Origin: Xestospongia bergquistia
Taxonomy: Eukaryota; Porifera; Demospongiae; Haplosclerida; Petrosiidae
Length of the DNA stretch: 64,000 nucleotides
Assembly: GCA_963965975.1 (NCBI GenBank)
Contig: OZ014411.1
Coordinates: 2,899,001-2,963,000, forward strand
Reading direction: 5' to 3'
Position 1 is the first letter of the stretch; every line of letters begins with the position of its first letter. Below, one piece after another: positions 13,090 to 22,861 of this stretch. The position numbers and the translations under genes are program-made. The notes under the pieces were generated by a model, which had not been told where the DNA came from, ran no database searches, and was given only the letters and a program-made list of their open reading frames with translations.

Positions 13090-13800
13090 ATGACTTTTAT
13101 CACAGCACTTCGCTGCTGTCTCCTTTCGGCTATGCTTTTAATTATTAGCTGGAATGAAGTCAGTGATGCAAAAGCAATTACAAAACTCTACAGGAATGAT
13201 GATGATGACATTATCAAGAAAAGTGTTCATCAAACCCGCCAGCAAAATTGCGAATCCTTTCTTAACAATTATCCTATGGATTGTAATGCTACTTTGCTTG
13301 AATATGATATAACAAATATACTGTCTCAGTTGGAAAATAACTTGACTGCTCTCAACAATCTTTTTAAGAAGGTCTGTGTTCCAAAATGCATTGATCCTTT
13401 GCTGAGATATTATGAATGTATTAACTGGTTTGACAGTACATTCCTTACAACATTTATCAAACAAAGTGCATGTGGAACACACAATGGCGACTTTTGTCAT
13501 GTTCTCTACTTGAACCGCTATTTATCAAACCAAGAATACCTTGACGATCTCATAGAAGCCTGTCCATTTCCATTAACGATACTTAATTGTGCCTCAGCTA
13601 ATTCCGATTGTAAGACTTATGTTTCGGGATTTATCTCGAATATGGGATGCTGCACTATACCGTTAATAGGAGATGTTAGAAGCTGCTTTAGTAATGTGAG
13701 CGAACCATGCCCACAATATGAAGGCAGTTCTGGTATTGATATTATTAGTCCAGCTCTGTGGTGTCTTTTGGTTGGTCTGCTGTCAGCTTTGTTTTATTAG
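13090..13800 (+). CDS. Secreted or GPI-anchored Cys-rich protein, copy 2
   Basis: Single-exon paralog of the gene at 6018 (236 codons), with the same layout. A signal peptide (about residues 1-27, ending SDAKA) is followed by an acidic Asp run, a Cys-rich body and a hydrophobic C-terminal tail ending ALFY. Nearly all body cysteines are conserved between the copies. Identity is high at the start (SWNEVSDA, TRQQNC) and in the C-terminal third (YVSGFISNMGCC, IGDVRSC), and low in the middle (about residues 70-140), which suggests faster change there. No named domain recognised. It is probably membrane-tethered by GPI, which is inference from the tail. Confidence 0.82.
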   Translation: MTFITALRCCLLSAMLLIISWNEVSDAKAITKLYRNDDDDIIKKSVHQTRQQNCESFLNNYPMDCNATLLEYDITNILSQLENNLTALNNLFKKVCVPKCIDPLLRYYECINWFDSTFLTTFIKQSACGTHNGDFCHVLYLNRYLSNQEYLDDLIEACPFPLTILNCASANSDCKTYVSGFISNMGCCTIPLIGDVRSCFSNVSEPCPQYEGSSGIDIISPALWCLLVGLLSALFY

Positions 13801-13967
13801 ACATTAAGAAACTGAATCTAGTTAGTATCATTTAATGTTGTCCCCATTTTTACTGTATCATTCATACTATAATATTTTAGTCAGTAAAAATGTTAAAGAT
13901 GTATATCTTTGCATTTTTGGTTGATGAATTTTTGGTTGTGTTGTTTATGTTACACTTTAAATTTTTG

Positions 13968-13973
13968 AATAAA
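13968..13973 (+). terminator. Poly(A) signal AATAAA of copy 2
   Basis: Canonical hexamer about 170 bp after the stop codon, at the same relative place as in copy 1. Confidence 0.6.
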
Positions 13974-13999
13974 AATTGATATAACTATGTTGTAATGAC

Positions 14000-14580
14000 G
14001 TTAATCTACAGTCTCTTAACTGCATATTATGTATACCTTCAGTGCACACATGCAACACTGGAACATAATTTGCACTAACTTTGTTGATGTCCAAAAAAAC
14101 GTGAATGCAACTGTATGTATACATTCAAACTATCCATTCTTTGTACAAGCATTACTGCTGAAATGCTATATACGCAGTGACGTTTGTTTCGATTTCGTAT
14201 GTGGTTGTTTCATTGTGAAATCGGTACCTTCAAACACGATCATCATCATGTAAATTGATACTAGCTATAACAAGATGTATTTGATACATAATACAAACAC
14301 ATGTTGTTTTGAAATTCTTGGCTTCTGGTATAAATACTACATTGTAACTGTGTAGCAATGTTAAAGGTTTATAACGTTACTGCAAAAATTATTTTTAAAT
14401 GTAAGAGGTGCCATTTCAAATATATAAGTTACATATTATTTTTTGGGAAATTTCGATAGAAGTGGCAGCTCTTATAATTTATTACCATCATGAAAATTTA
14501 ATAAAATCTGCAAAAGATGATAAACATGGTTTCACAAACTATATAAGGTCAAATTTGGGTAGAGGCCATATATACATAAG
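14000..14580. other. Intergenic, no gene seen
   Basis: AT-rich sequence without recognisable coding signal; the 74-codon open frame at 14029 has no domain or homolog in the window. It leads into a triplet repeat. Confidence 0.5.
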
Positions 14581-14584
14581 TATA

Positions 14585-14641
14585 ACCACTACTACCACTA
14601 CTACCACTACCATTACCACTACTACTGCCATGCACTCACTG

Positions 14642-14680
<39 letters not shown>

Positions 14681-14712
14681 TTAGTATCACTACTACTACT
14701 ATTACTTTGCAT
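14585..14712. repeat. (CTA/ACC)n triplet microsatellite
   Basis: Imperfect acc/act triplets at 14585-14640 followed by nearly pure cta triplets at 14640-14705. The Thr/Leu runs it encodes are artefacts of the repeat. Confidence 0.85.
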
Positions 14713-15019
14713 TCACTAAGTATACTATATTAATTGCTACACATATATATAATTATATGGAAATATAGATTATAGACAGACTAGTATATAGCTACATAGA
14801 CAAATGTAAAGTTACTCATTGGGCTTCATAGTATTTCTGCTGATTTGAAATACAGAATTATTTGATTACACAGAAAAATCATGAATCAATAAAGTGAGTG
14901 AAGGAGAAAACATTTTGTATTGCAGGAAAATTACATAGAATTATATTACATATTAGTATATTTAAATCTGTGGGGTTTGGATGTAGGGAAATAGAATATT
15001 TTTCCTGTATTTAGTGAAG

Positions 15020-16447
15020 AATTATTATTATTATTATTATTATCATCATTTTACAGAACAATAATGGAATTATAAAAATGAGATGAATGGTAAGTGATAG
15101 AAGTAAGAGGGGTATTGAACTGAGGGCCTATTAGTAAGTCCTACTAGTAGCCTAAGTGATGAAGTGATTTAGTGAATTGTGAGGGAAGGGAACAAAGAGA
15201 ACATTTGCTGTATGGGCAAACAAAATGGAATGAGCAGGGATTGGAGGGGTCAAACTTGTTGGTAAAATAGAACCAAAAAAATTTTGTTAGCTGTTTCTTG
15301 ATGGTGTTAATAGACAAGTCTAGATCAATTGGGGGAAGGGCATTCCACAGTATTGGAATTCGATTAAAGAAGAAATGACGAGAGTGATTAGTAGAGGAAA
15401 TGCAATGAATCATTTTATGGGAACTAGCAGATCTAGTGTCAGAAGAGCTAAAAGAAATAAGACTATGAATATCAATACAGCAAAGAGAAAACTGGAGACA
15501 TCTAATCATAACGATTATGTCATTTAGTTCCATGGAGAGCATAAGAGGCAGTATGTGAAGAGAAGTGAGGCGAGACATGTAGTCGGAGAGGAAGTCATTT
15601 AAGATAAATTTAGAAGCACGCCTTTGAATGTTCTTAATTTTGGTAATGTCCTTTATCAGATGGGGACGCCAGATTTGAGAGCCATAGAGAATCTGTGGTC
15701 TAATAATAGAGATGTAAAGAGTCCTTTTGGTAGAGATAGAACTGATATGACGGGATGAACGGCGGATGAGGGTCTTATATGCTTTGGCAGAAATATAGTC
15801 ATGGTGGTTACTCCAGGACAGATCCCTGGACATTATAACACCTAGATCACGGTGACATACCATGTCAGAAATTGAATCACCATTCAAATAATAGGTAGAA
15901 GAGGAAGAAGGTGGAGAACGAGAGAAGTGTAGAGCTGCACATTTAGTGGAGTTAAAGGACGAATTCCATGCCACATACCACTCTGAGATGGAGTCGAGGT
16001 CTCTCTGAAGAATCAAGGAGTCATTTGGGCAACTGATAGGTCTGTAACATTTTGTGTCATCAGCAAACATAAGAATAATTGAAGAGGAGACAGTAGACGA
16101 CAAGTCATTGATGTAAATGATGAATAGGATGGGGCCAATACCATCAATACCCATAGCTTTGCTAGGGCCGAGGGCAGCAAGGACTTTTTATTATTATTAT
16201 TATACATCACTCTCTGAGAAAGTAATCTCACTAATAGAGACACCATTTACTGGAAAATCTTGCAGGGAGGATAAAGAGTAGTTGCTTCTGGTAAAAACAG
16301 AGTGAAAGTATTGATTAAATAAATTAGCCTTTTTCACGTCAGAACTTGCTTCTGAGGAATCAGAACGAATAGTAGCTGGCAGGGAGTTATGTGTGGTTAG
16401 ACAACGCATGTAGTTGAAGATTTTGTAGTTTTTGTTTGCAGCAAATT
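15020..16447 (-). mobile_element. LINE (non-LTR retrotransposon), L2/CR1-like, 5'-truncated and internally deleted
   Basis: On the minus strand this encodes the C-terminal half of a reverse transcriptase. A pre-RT segment with FNQYFHSVF and ESDVY lies at about 16200-16410, then AMGIDGI, then directly GPILFIIYINDL, the FADDTK catalytic box (about 16050) and a long CR1/L2-type thumb and tail ending at 15144. The jump from AMGIDGI to GPILF omits the segment that normally carries the first RT motifs (well over 100 residues), so this copy has an internal deletion. A short ATT run at 16187-16204 interrupts the frame just upstream. The 3' end runs into an (ATT)n tract at 15020-15050, as expected for L2/CR1 tails. 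The element is 5'-truncated near 16447 and dead. Confidence 0.85.
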
Positions 16448-16449
16448 AG

Positions 16450-17860
16450 AAATATTGAAAAGAGGAAAGGCTACAATAAATTAATGGATAAATGAACTGA
16501 TAAAAAAATTAGTTGATGTTACTAATTAAGTGAAAAAATGACAGAAAGGGTTGACTAAATAAATTGATACATATTAATAAATAAATAAAAGAGTGGATGG
16601 ATTAAAGTATTGTTGGATGTACTGATGAATTGATGATGGATTAATAATTTTGTTTAACTAATGATATAAACATTAATCAGACACTTTGTTGTTTTGTTAG
16701 CTAACACAACTCTCATTCAGTAATTTTATGAAATAACTATAGTGTAATGTATCTCATTCTACGGCAAATCCATTTGGATAATATGCATCATACATGACTA
16801 TGGATTGGTGACAAGATCATCGGTGAAAAATAATTTAATTCTAATAGTTGATTAATTTATGTGAAATTTTCTTGTTGCACACTACATTTTCCTGTAGTCC
16901 ATACAGAACTTAAGAGTTTTATTCATTATTGTATGAGGACAATTAAAGATTTAAACATGCTTATGATTCAGACTAATCTAGATATTGTTTGATTTATAAT
17001 ATCAAATTGCTATGTGGAATTAACAAAAAGTTTTAAAATGTGGAGTGGACTGTAATGTGAAATCTAAAACATGCATAACTTAATTATTCATCTTAAAATA
17101 TTTACAATTTTATAGTGCTATAGGAATGAATGAATTTTGTAATAAACTAACAAATCAGTATGCATTTTTATATATTTTTATATTTGTATATATTTTTTTC
17201 TACATTTATGGTTATAAATTTGTAGTATTTGAGCATCATGTACCTCCTTTAAGACAACTTCGGTTTATAACAATTACTTGTCTTAATTAATTTCTTCTCA
17301 ATCTAAAGTTCTCAATCTAAAGTTTATTAGAACCATCTCTTTAATTAATGTTACTATTTTGTTATATGATAATGATTCTATCTCTTCTTGGTGCAACCAA
17401 TAGACTCTCTTTTAATGTATTCAGGAGTAGATTCTCCATCTTCTCTACTCCATTAAAGATTAATAATACCCATTTACTTAGTTCTTTCAGAGAAACAAAT
17501 CACTGAGGCATGAGTGTTTTATCTTTAAAAAGGTATCTGTTGTTCTCTGCATGATCAATATAATTCAAAGGTGTAAATTTCTCTTAGGTTTATAAAGCAA
17601 CTATCTTTGTGTCATCTCCTACTAAACTCAAAATTATTTATATCTCACTCATTCATTTTAAGTTATCTTCTTGTTCTCAGCTGTGGCACATTTGTCTCAT
17701 CAAGGATATCGTACTCATCAAGAAATTTCAAATGATCAACAATGCATATATATTCCAGTGACATTGTAATTATCTCTATTTAACAATCCCAAATAGATTG
17801 TTACTCTAAGATGCTTGTTTAAACTCCAACATATAATGTTTCTTGTACCCAATATTTCTG
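16450..17860. other. Intergenic, no gene seen
   Basis: AT-rich DNA with no supported coding region, RNA gene or terminal repeat. The only open frames are short and without domains. Confidence 0.5.
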
Positions 17861-18125
17861 ACTGCATATCTAAAACATCAATATGCAACAGATGCATGTC
17901 CTCATGCAACAGGTGCAAAGTTTACACATCATACAACATTTACATGTACTGTAATAGTGGCAGGTGTTGTAGGAAATATAGACATTACAATGAATCCAGC
18001 TGTTATAATAATCTCACCTGCTATAAGAACTACATGGAGGAAGTGCAGCACACCTAATTAAGTTTACACCTGGTGTAGAATATACACTTGATGCAACATT
18101 TGCAGCTGTTGTAACAAATGACAAT
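17860..18125 (+). other. Coding-like relic of unknown origin
   Basis: This stretch is less AT-rich than its surroundings. In one plus frame it gives a 72-codon open frame with a plausible composition (Cys, Thr and Val patches, for example FTCTVIVAGVVG). Beyond a stop at about 18061, similar peptide texture (GVEYTLDATFAAVVTND) continues in the next 60 bp. I see no start, splice sites or known domain. It could be a decayed exon or an old mobile-element fragment. Low confidence. Confidence 0.2.
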
Positions 18126-18186
18126 ATACATATGATTAATTTATAGCATTAGCCTAACGAATACACTTGTATTCATGACGTTCTAG

Positions 18187-18200
18187 GTTGGCATAGCAAC
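18187..18200. promoter_or_regulatory. X-box-like site upstream of the SAMHD1-like gene
   Basis: GTTGGCATAGCAAC is an imperfect palindrome. It matches the RFX X-box in its right half (AGCAAC) and differs in one base on the left. It lies about 210 bp before the start codon in a local GC-richer patch (18175-18280) that is the likely promoter. Motif match only. Confidence 0.25.
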
Positions 18201-18408
18201 GCGTCTATTCCATTACATATTTGGGCGTGCCTTGTTGTCACATATCGTTTACATTACCGTATCTCCTTGTTCAACAAAACAAGTAAGTCTGTTTTTAATT
18301 GTCTGCAGGCTGTATATAAGTAGCTCCTTTTAAATGATTTACCGAATAAAGAAATAATAATAATTTTGGCGACTTATTTTAGATCATACAAAAACTTCAA
18401 TATCAATA

Positions 18409-19366
18409 ATGGAACAAGATTACAAGGTTAGAAAATTTGTTTAGTCATTATAACTATTATATGTGTAGGTCTTCAATGACCCAATTCATGGTCATATAAA
18501 ACTTCATCCACTTTTGGTATCTATCATAGATACACCTCAATTTCAAAGACTAAGATGCATTAAACAACTTGGTACATTAAACTTTCATTATAAATATATA
18601 TTGTATCTGTATTTTACAGTGAGATTTATATATAATTGTACACTTTGAATTTTAAGTGTGTTATATTTTAACAACTAATTTTTATTTTACATAGGTGGAT
18701 AACTATAGAATGTAGACTTTATATAAACCACTTACTATAATTATAAATAATGTTGTTTGAATATAAAGTACAACATAACAACAAATTAAACAGTGAGTAA
18801 TTCATAAGAATTTTATATCCCATAGATATCCATCTATGTCAGGTACAAATTAGCAGTTAAATGACATACTAATTTTTACAGTGGCATGACTGCTCAATAG
18901 TTACTTCCGTTCATAAAAGACGCTAATACAGTTTAATATTAACCTCATGGAAAGCATTATTTCTACTATTTTTGTGGGTCTATAAGCAATATAGACCTTC
19001 CAATTTGAGATTTTTAAAAGAATTTTGTTTAAAGCATTATTTCATGAAACAATAGCTAAACCTGTTAACTCAGCATTTTGTAAAAGATATCCTTTTTTAT
19101 CAATAAATTTCACTATTAGCTTCTTGCCAGGATTATTTAACTTATTTGAACTTCTGAATAATGATCTATATAATATGACCTGATTTGCAATGAAGAACTA
19201 CTTCTGTCAAGCAATTATCGAAACATTTTCATGTAAGCAGTTAATTTTTTGAGAACCTTTTTTTGAGATATTTCAACAGTAATGGTCTCTTTTACAATCA
19301 TATTCCATATACATATATATTAATATCAATATGTATGTATGTATGTATTATACACTATTATATATA

Positions 19367-19422
<56 letters not shown>

Positions 19423-21536
19423 TTATTATTAACAATCACATGTAGCAATTAGTCTATTTCATTTTGTTAGGGGGAAAATATCATGTTTTTCCAGGGGCTT
19501 CCCATAACAGATTTGAGCATAGTCTAGGGTGGGTGCTTTATTTTAATTTTATTAATAATTACTTAAAGCTTTTTCAGTGTTTGTCACTTAGCTGGTGAGT
19601 TTGTTAAGAGTCTTAAACATGATCAACAGTTTGACAAGTGTCTAAAAGAGGAACAAAAGATTAATGATCAAGATGTATTATGTATACAGATTGCTGGTCT
19701 TTGCCACGACCTAGGTCATGGACCATTCTCTCACGTATTTGATGGTCAATTTATTCCTCGATTCAAAGGCAGAGAAAGTTGGAAGGTAAGTTATAACATT
19801 CGAATTATAACAAGGGAGTATCTATTTCTCAGCATGAAGAAGCATCAATTGATATGCTGGAACACATGGTAAAAGAAAATAATAATTGTTTGCTACTTGA
19901 ATTTGAGAAATATCAACTGACAAAGAGAGATGTAGATTTTATTAAAGAATTGATATTTGGTGATGCCTTAGAGCTTAGAAGGTATTCTTTTTATACCTTG
20001 ACGACCTCCTTTGTCTCTGAGATTTGGCGTTATCGAGGACGAGATAGAGGCAAAAGCTTTCTTTACGAGGTAAGTATGTAATCCTTACTACTTTTATTTT
20101 TAATCGATTTTAAACAATAGATTGTGTCTAATAAAAGAAATGGTGTGGATGTTGATAAATGGGATTATTTTGCAAGAGACTGCCATCATTTGGGACTAGG
20201 TAACAGCTTTGACTGGAAGCGTCATATAAAATTTGCTCGAGTCATTAAGGTTGATGGTTTTTATCAGATTTGCTGCAGAGATAAAGTATAATTAAGTTAT
20301 TGTCATAAAGATAATAAATATATATATATTGATAGGAAATACATAATTTATACGAAATGTTTCACACCCGGACCATTTTACATCGTAGAGCTTATCAACA
20401 TAAAACCGCCTGTGCTGTTGAGCTAATGTAAAAAATACATTGTATATTGACAATTATTATTAATTGTTATTACTAGGATTACTGATGCTTTAGTAGCAGC
20501 CAATGATGAGATTTATCTATATGGAAAAGAAAAGTAGGTCCTTTTTTGATATACACTTGTGAGATGTCAGTCTTTTCAGGAAGCCATTCAGAATATCAGA
20601 TTCCATAGATGATATGGTTGCTTATACTCAACTAACAGATAATGTTTTGCAACAAATTTTGATGTCAGAATCTACCACTGAAAATATGAAGAAGGTAATA
20701 AAGCACCAGTTGTTGGATAACCAGGTAATTAGATCAATGTAGGCACAGCAATTATTAAAAAGAATTGAAACAAGAAAATTATACAGATACCTTGGACAAA
20801 CAGAACCAATTAATAAGCTTTTCAGTGATAAGGAGCAGGTAAATGACTCTTGAATGTTGATATATGCGGCTGCAATTTACATCACAAAGAATTAAACTAG
20901 GTATTTTATCACGAGTTTGTAATTGTGAAAAGCTGCTTTTTAACTATAACTATATATAATATGATTTTTTACTTTATACTTTATCGAAATCAAATACCAA
21001 ACTAAACATATACTTGTAGGTATAAGATATAGTTGAAAAAATTCAAGGTATATTGTATAACCACTATTTAACAGTCATTCACCTATATAGAATGAAAAAG
21101 AAGATGAAATAGGCAGACAAATGAGAACAAATGGCCTAAGTAAAGATGATTTTCACATCCAAGTATGTATAAAGTGGTTTATATCATGTATCATGTTAAT
21201 TTTTAACAGTTTGTCAGATTTGATTATGGCAGTAAAGAGAAAGATCCTATGAGTCAAATGAAGTTCTACAATAAAGTGAAGCCAGATACATCAGTGGATA
21301 AACCACCATATGTCTCCCATATGTTGCCTAAATCTTTTTGTGAGACATATATTAGAGTATATTATAAAAGTTTAGATGAAGATATTCTAAAGTTAGCTGC
21401 AAGGTATATAATGACATTCATCTAGACACCTTACAATCACTTTACTTTATTTAGTTGGTTTGAAAGATGGTGCAAACAATATAATGATGATCTCCGAGCA
21501 AAATTGTTAGTTAGCATTACTGATACACCACTGTAA
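18409..21536 (+). CDS. SAMHD1-like dNTP triphosphohydrolase without SAM domain
   Basis: HD-domain enzyme predicted to cleave dNTPs to deoxynucleoside and triphosphate. Thirteen exons: 18409-18426, 18469-18571, 19471-19528, 19578-19785, 19833-20069, 20121-20285, 20336-20427, 20477-20533, 20580-20694, 20743-20838, 21091-21162, 21210-21403 and 21455-21536. All have GT-AG borders and the phases add up to 498 codons plus stop. Most introns are 42-51 nt. Residues matching human SAMHD1 are visible: the allosteric block DTPQFQRLR, the metal ligands in HNRFEH and CHDLGH, His in WKHEEAS, the [10 protein letters not shown] stretch and HRRAYQH. The product starts six codons before NDPIHGH, so the SAM domain, N-terminal nuclear signal and long C-terminal tail of the human protein are absent. 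An in-frame alternative donor for exon 9 lies 30 nt downstream at 20724. Confidence 0.93.
18641..18883. mobile_element. MITE family 1, decayed copy in intron 2 of the SAMHD1-like gene
   Basis: Diverged relative of the MITE at 48157-48389. It starts CACTTTGAAT directly after a TA dinucleotide (18639-18640), contains the same central blocks (actatagaat and, inverted, aattcataagaattttat) and ends ATTTTTACAGTG. The right-hand TA has been lost. It has no coding capacity. Confidence 0.75.
19178..19310. mobile_element. MITE family 2, decayed partial copy
   Basis: Begins ACCTGATTTGCAA and resembles the left arm and centre of the elements at 39118-39324 and 55573-55778 (shared blocks: ctacttctg, ttttgagatatttcaaca). 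The right arm is degraded. It lies in intron 2 of the SAMHD1-like gene. Confidence 0.5.
19365..19420. repeat. (AT)n microsatellite
   Basis: Pure AT run of roughly 50 bp in intron 2, about 50 bp upstream of exon 3, which carries the first catalytic histidine. Confidence 0.85.
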
Positions 21537-21539
21537 TGG

Positions 21540-22860
21540 TATTTCTCTTGCAGAAAATCATTGAGTGTATAACTTAGTGTCATTGTTGCTAAATTCTTTT
21601 GTACCAGAAGTTACCTAGTACATAATAAATACAGCAGAGAAATGCATTTATAAGTAATAGTGAAATAGTTTTCATAGTTTTGTTTTTAAAAAAGAAAATT
21701 TTCATTAAAAAATTGTTCTCATTTCTTAGCAAATCTCTAATATGCACAATTCACCTATCTTTTTAAAAATGTACAACTTTTTCAAATTGGGGAGGGGACA
21801 GGCTCTGTGATGATTTGCTCTACTGATCACCTTGTATAATATACTAGGTTACAACAAGGATATGCCAAATAATGATTCTAGCAGTGGCAACTCTTTTGTA
21901 AAGAAAATTGAAATATTAATTCACATGCCTCCACTAAAGAAGTAACAATGTGTCATGAGTCACAACTTAATTAAAATAACAAATAAACAGAAGCAGAATT
22001 TGATTAGTAGATTTACAAATATAAGCATTTCTGGCTATACTAATAAAAAACAAAAAAAAATAAAATCTCTTCAACGTTTTTTTTGTGAACCTGAATCCTT
22101 CAGGCAATAAGATTGTTATTGCTAATTTAGTTTTGATCATCAAAGATGTGGTCTACAAACTTCATCAACATAATCACTTACATGATTATATAAGTACTGT
22201 TATGTCAGTACATTATAAGCAATATAATATGCCTATGACCAACCTGTACCAATTTATTAGTAAAAGCTGCCCAAACTTTTTCTAAACACAAATGAGTTCA
22301 AACTCTAACAGTTGGCTACATCAACGATGAATTACCTACTACATTAGTTATCAAAACATGCGTATGTTTACTTTATTGCATTATATAATTTGTAGTTGCA
22401 ATGTAATCCTTTTTTGGATTGGTCCCATAAAGCATTATTTTGTTTAGTATAGTCACATCAGCATACTAATCTCATCCCATGCACTACTTATTTTCACTTA
22501 CATAAAAGTTTGTCTTCACATAAATAGCCCTAGATTATTACCTAATAATTGCTATGCTAAGTTGTTGGATAATGATACTTTAATGAATTTAATATGTTAG
22601 CATGCAATTTTTGTAAAATTTATTCAGTACACATTAATTTTAGCACACTTTATTTTTCATTTTCCATAGTTGTCTAAATATATTTTTAAAGTTATCACTC
22701 TACATAGGCCATATTAAAAATACACTAGGGCTTACAAAACTACAATAAAAAGTAACAAACACACAAATGTAAGGACACCATTTATTTAGCAACATCCTGC
22801 AGAGATTAAGGTTACTAAAATAAAAATAAAAATCACAGTCAATCACAGATCAATCACAGT
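21540..22860. other. Intergenic spacer between the SAMHD1-like gene and the SRCR array
   Basis: A poly(A) signal AATAAA lies at 21624-21629, about 90 bp after the SAMHD1 stop. The rest is non-coding but not unique. Segments around 21540-21720 and 22085-22270 have diverged counterparts at 41985-42170 and 45910-46090, and at 58325-58440 and 58480-58690, so this spacer is part of the duplicated array unit. Confidence 0.6.
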
Positions 22861-22861
22861 T

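Noticed and set aside
14408-14719. Open frame with Thr and Leu homopolymers
   Set aside because: Translation of the CTA/ACC triplet repeat.
18572-19470. Apparent loss of the exon carrying the first catalytic histidine of the SAMHD1-like gene
   Set aside because: Exon 2 and the exon at 19578 do not join in phase. A 58-nt exon at 19471-19528 encoding [10 protein letters not shown] restores both phase and motif.
20695-20724. Longer exon 9 of the SAMHD1-like gene using the donor at 20724
   Set aside because: It is in frame but adds ten residues not expected from human SAMHD1 at this point. The donor at 20694 fits the family better, although alternative use is possible.
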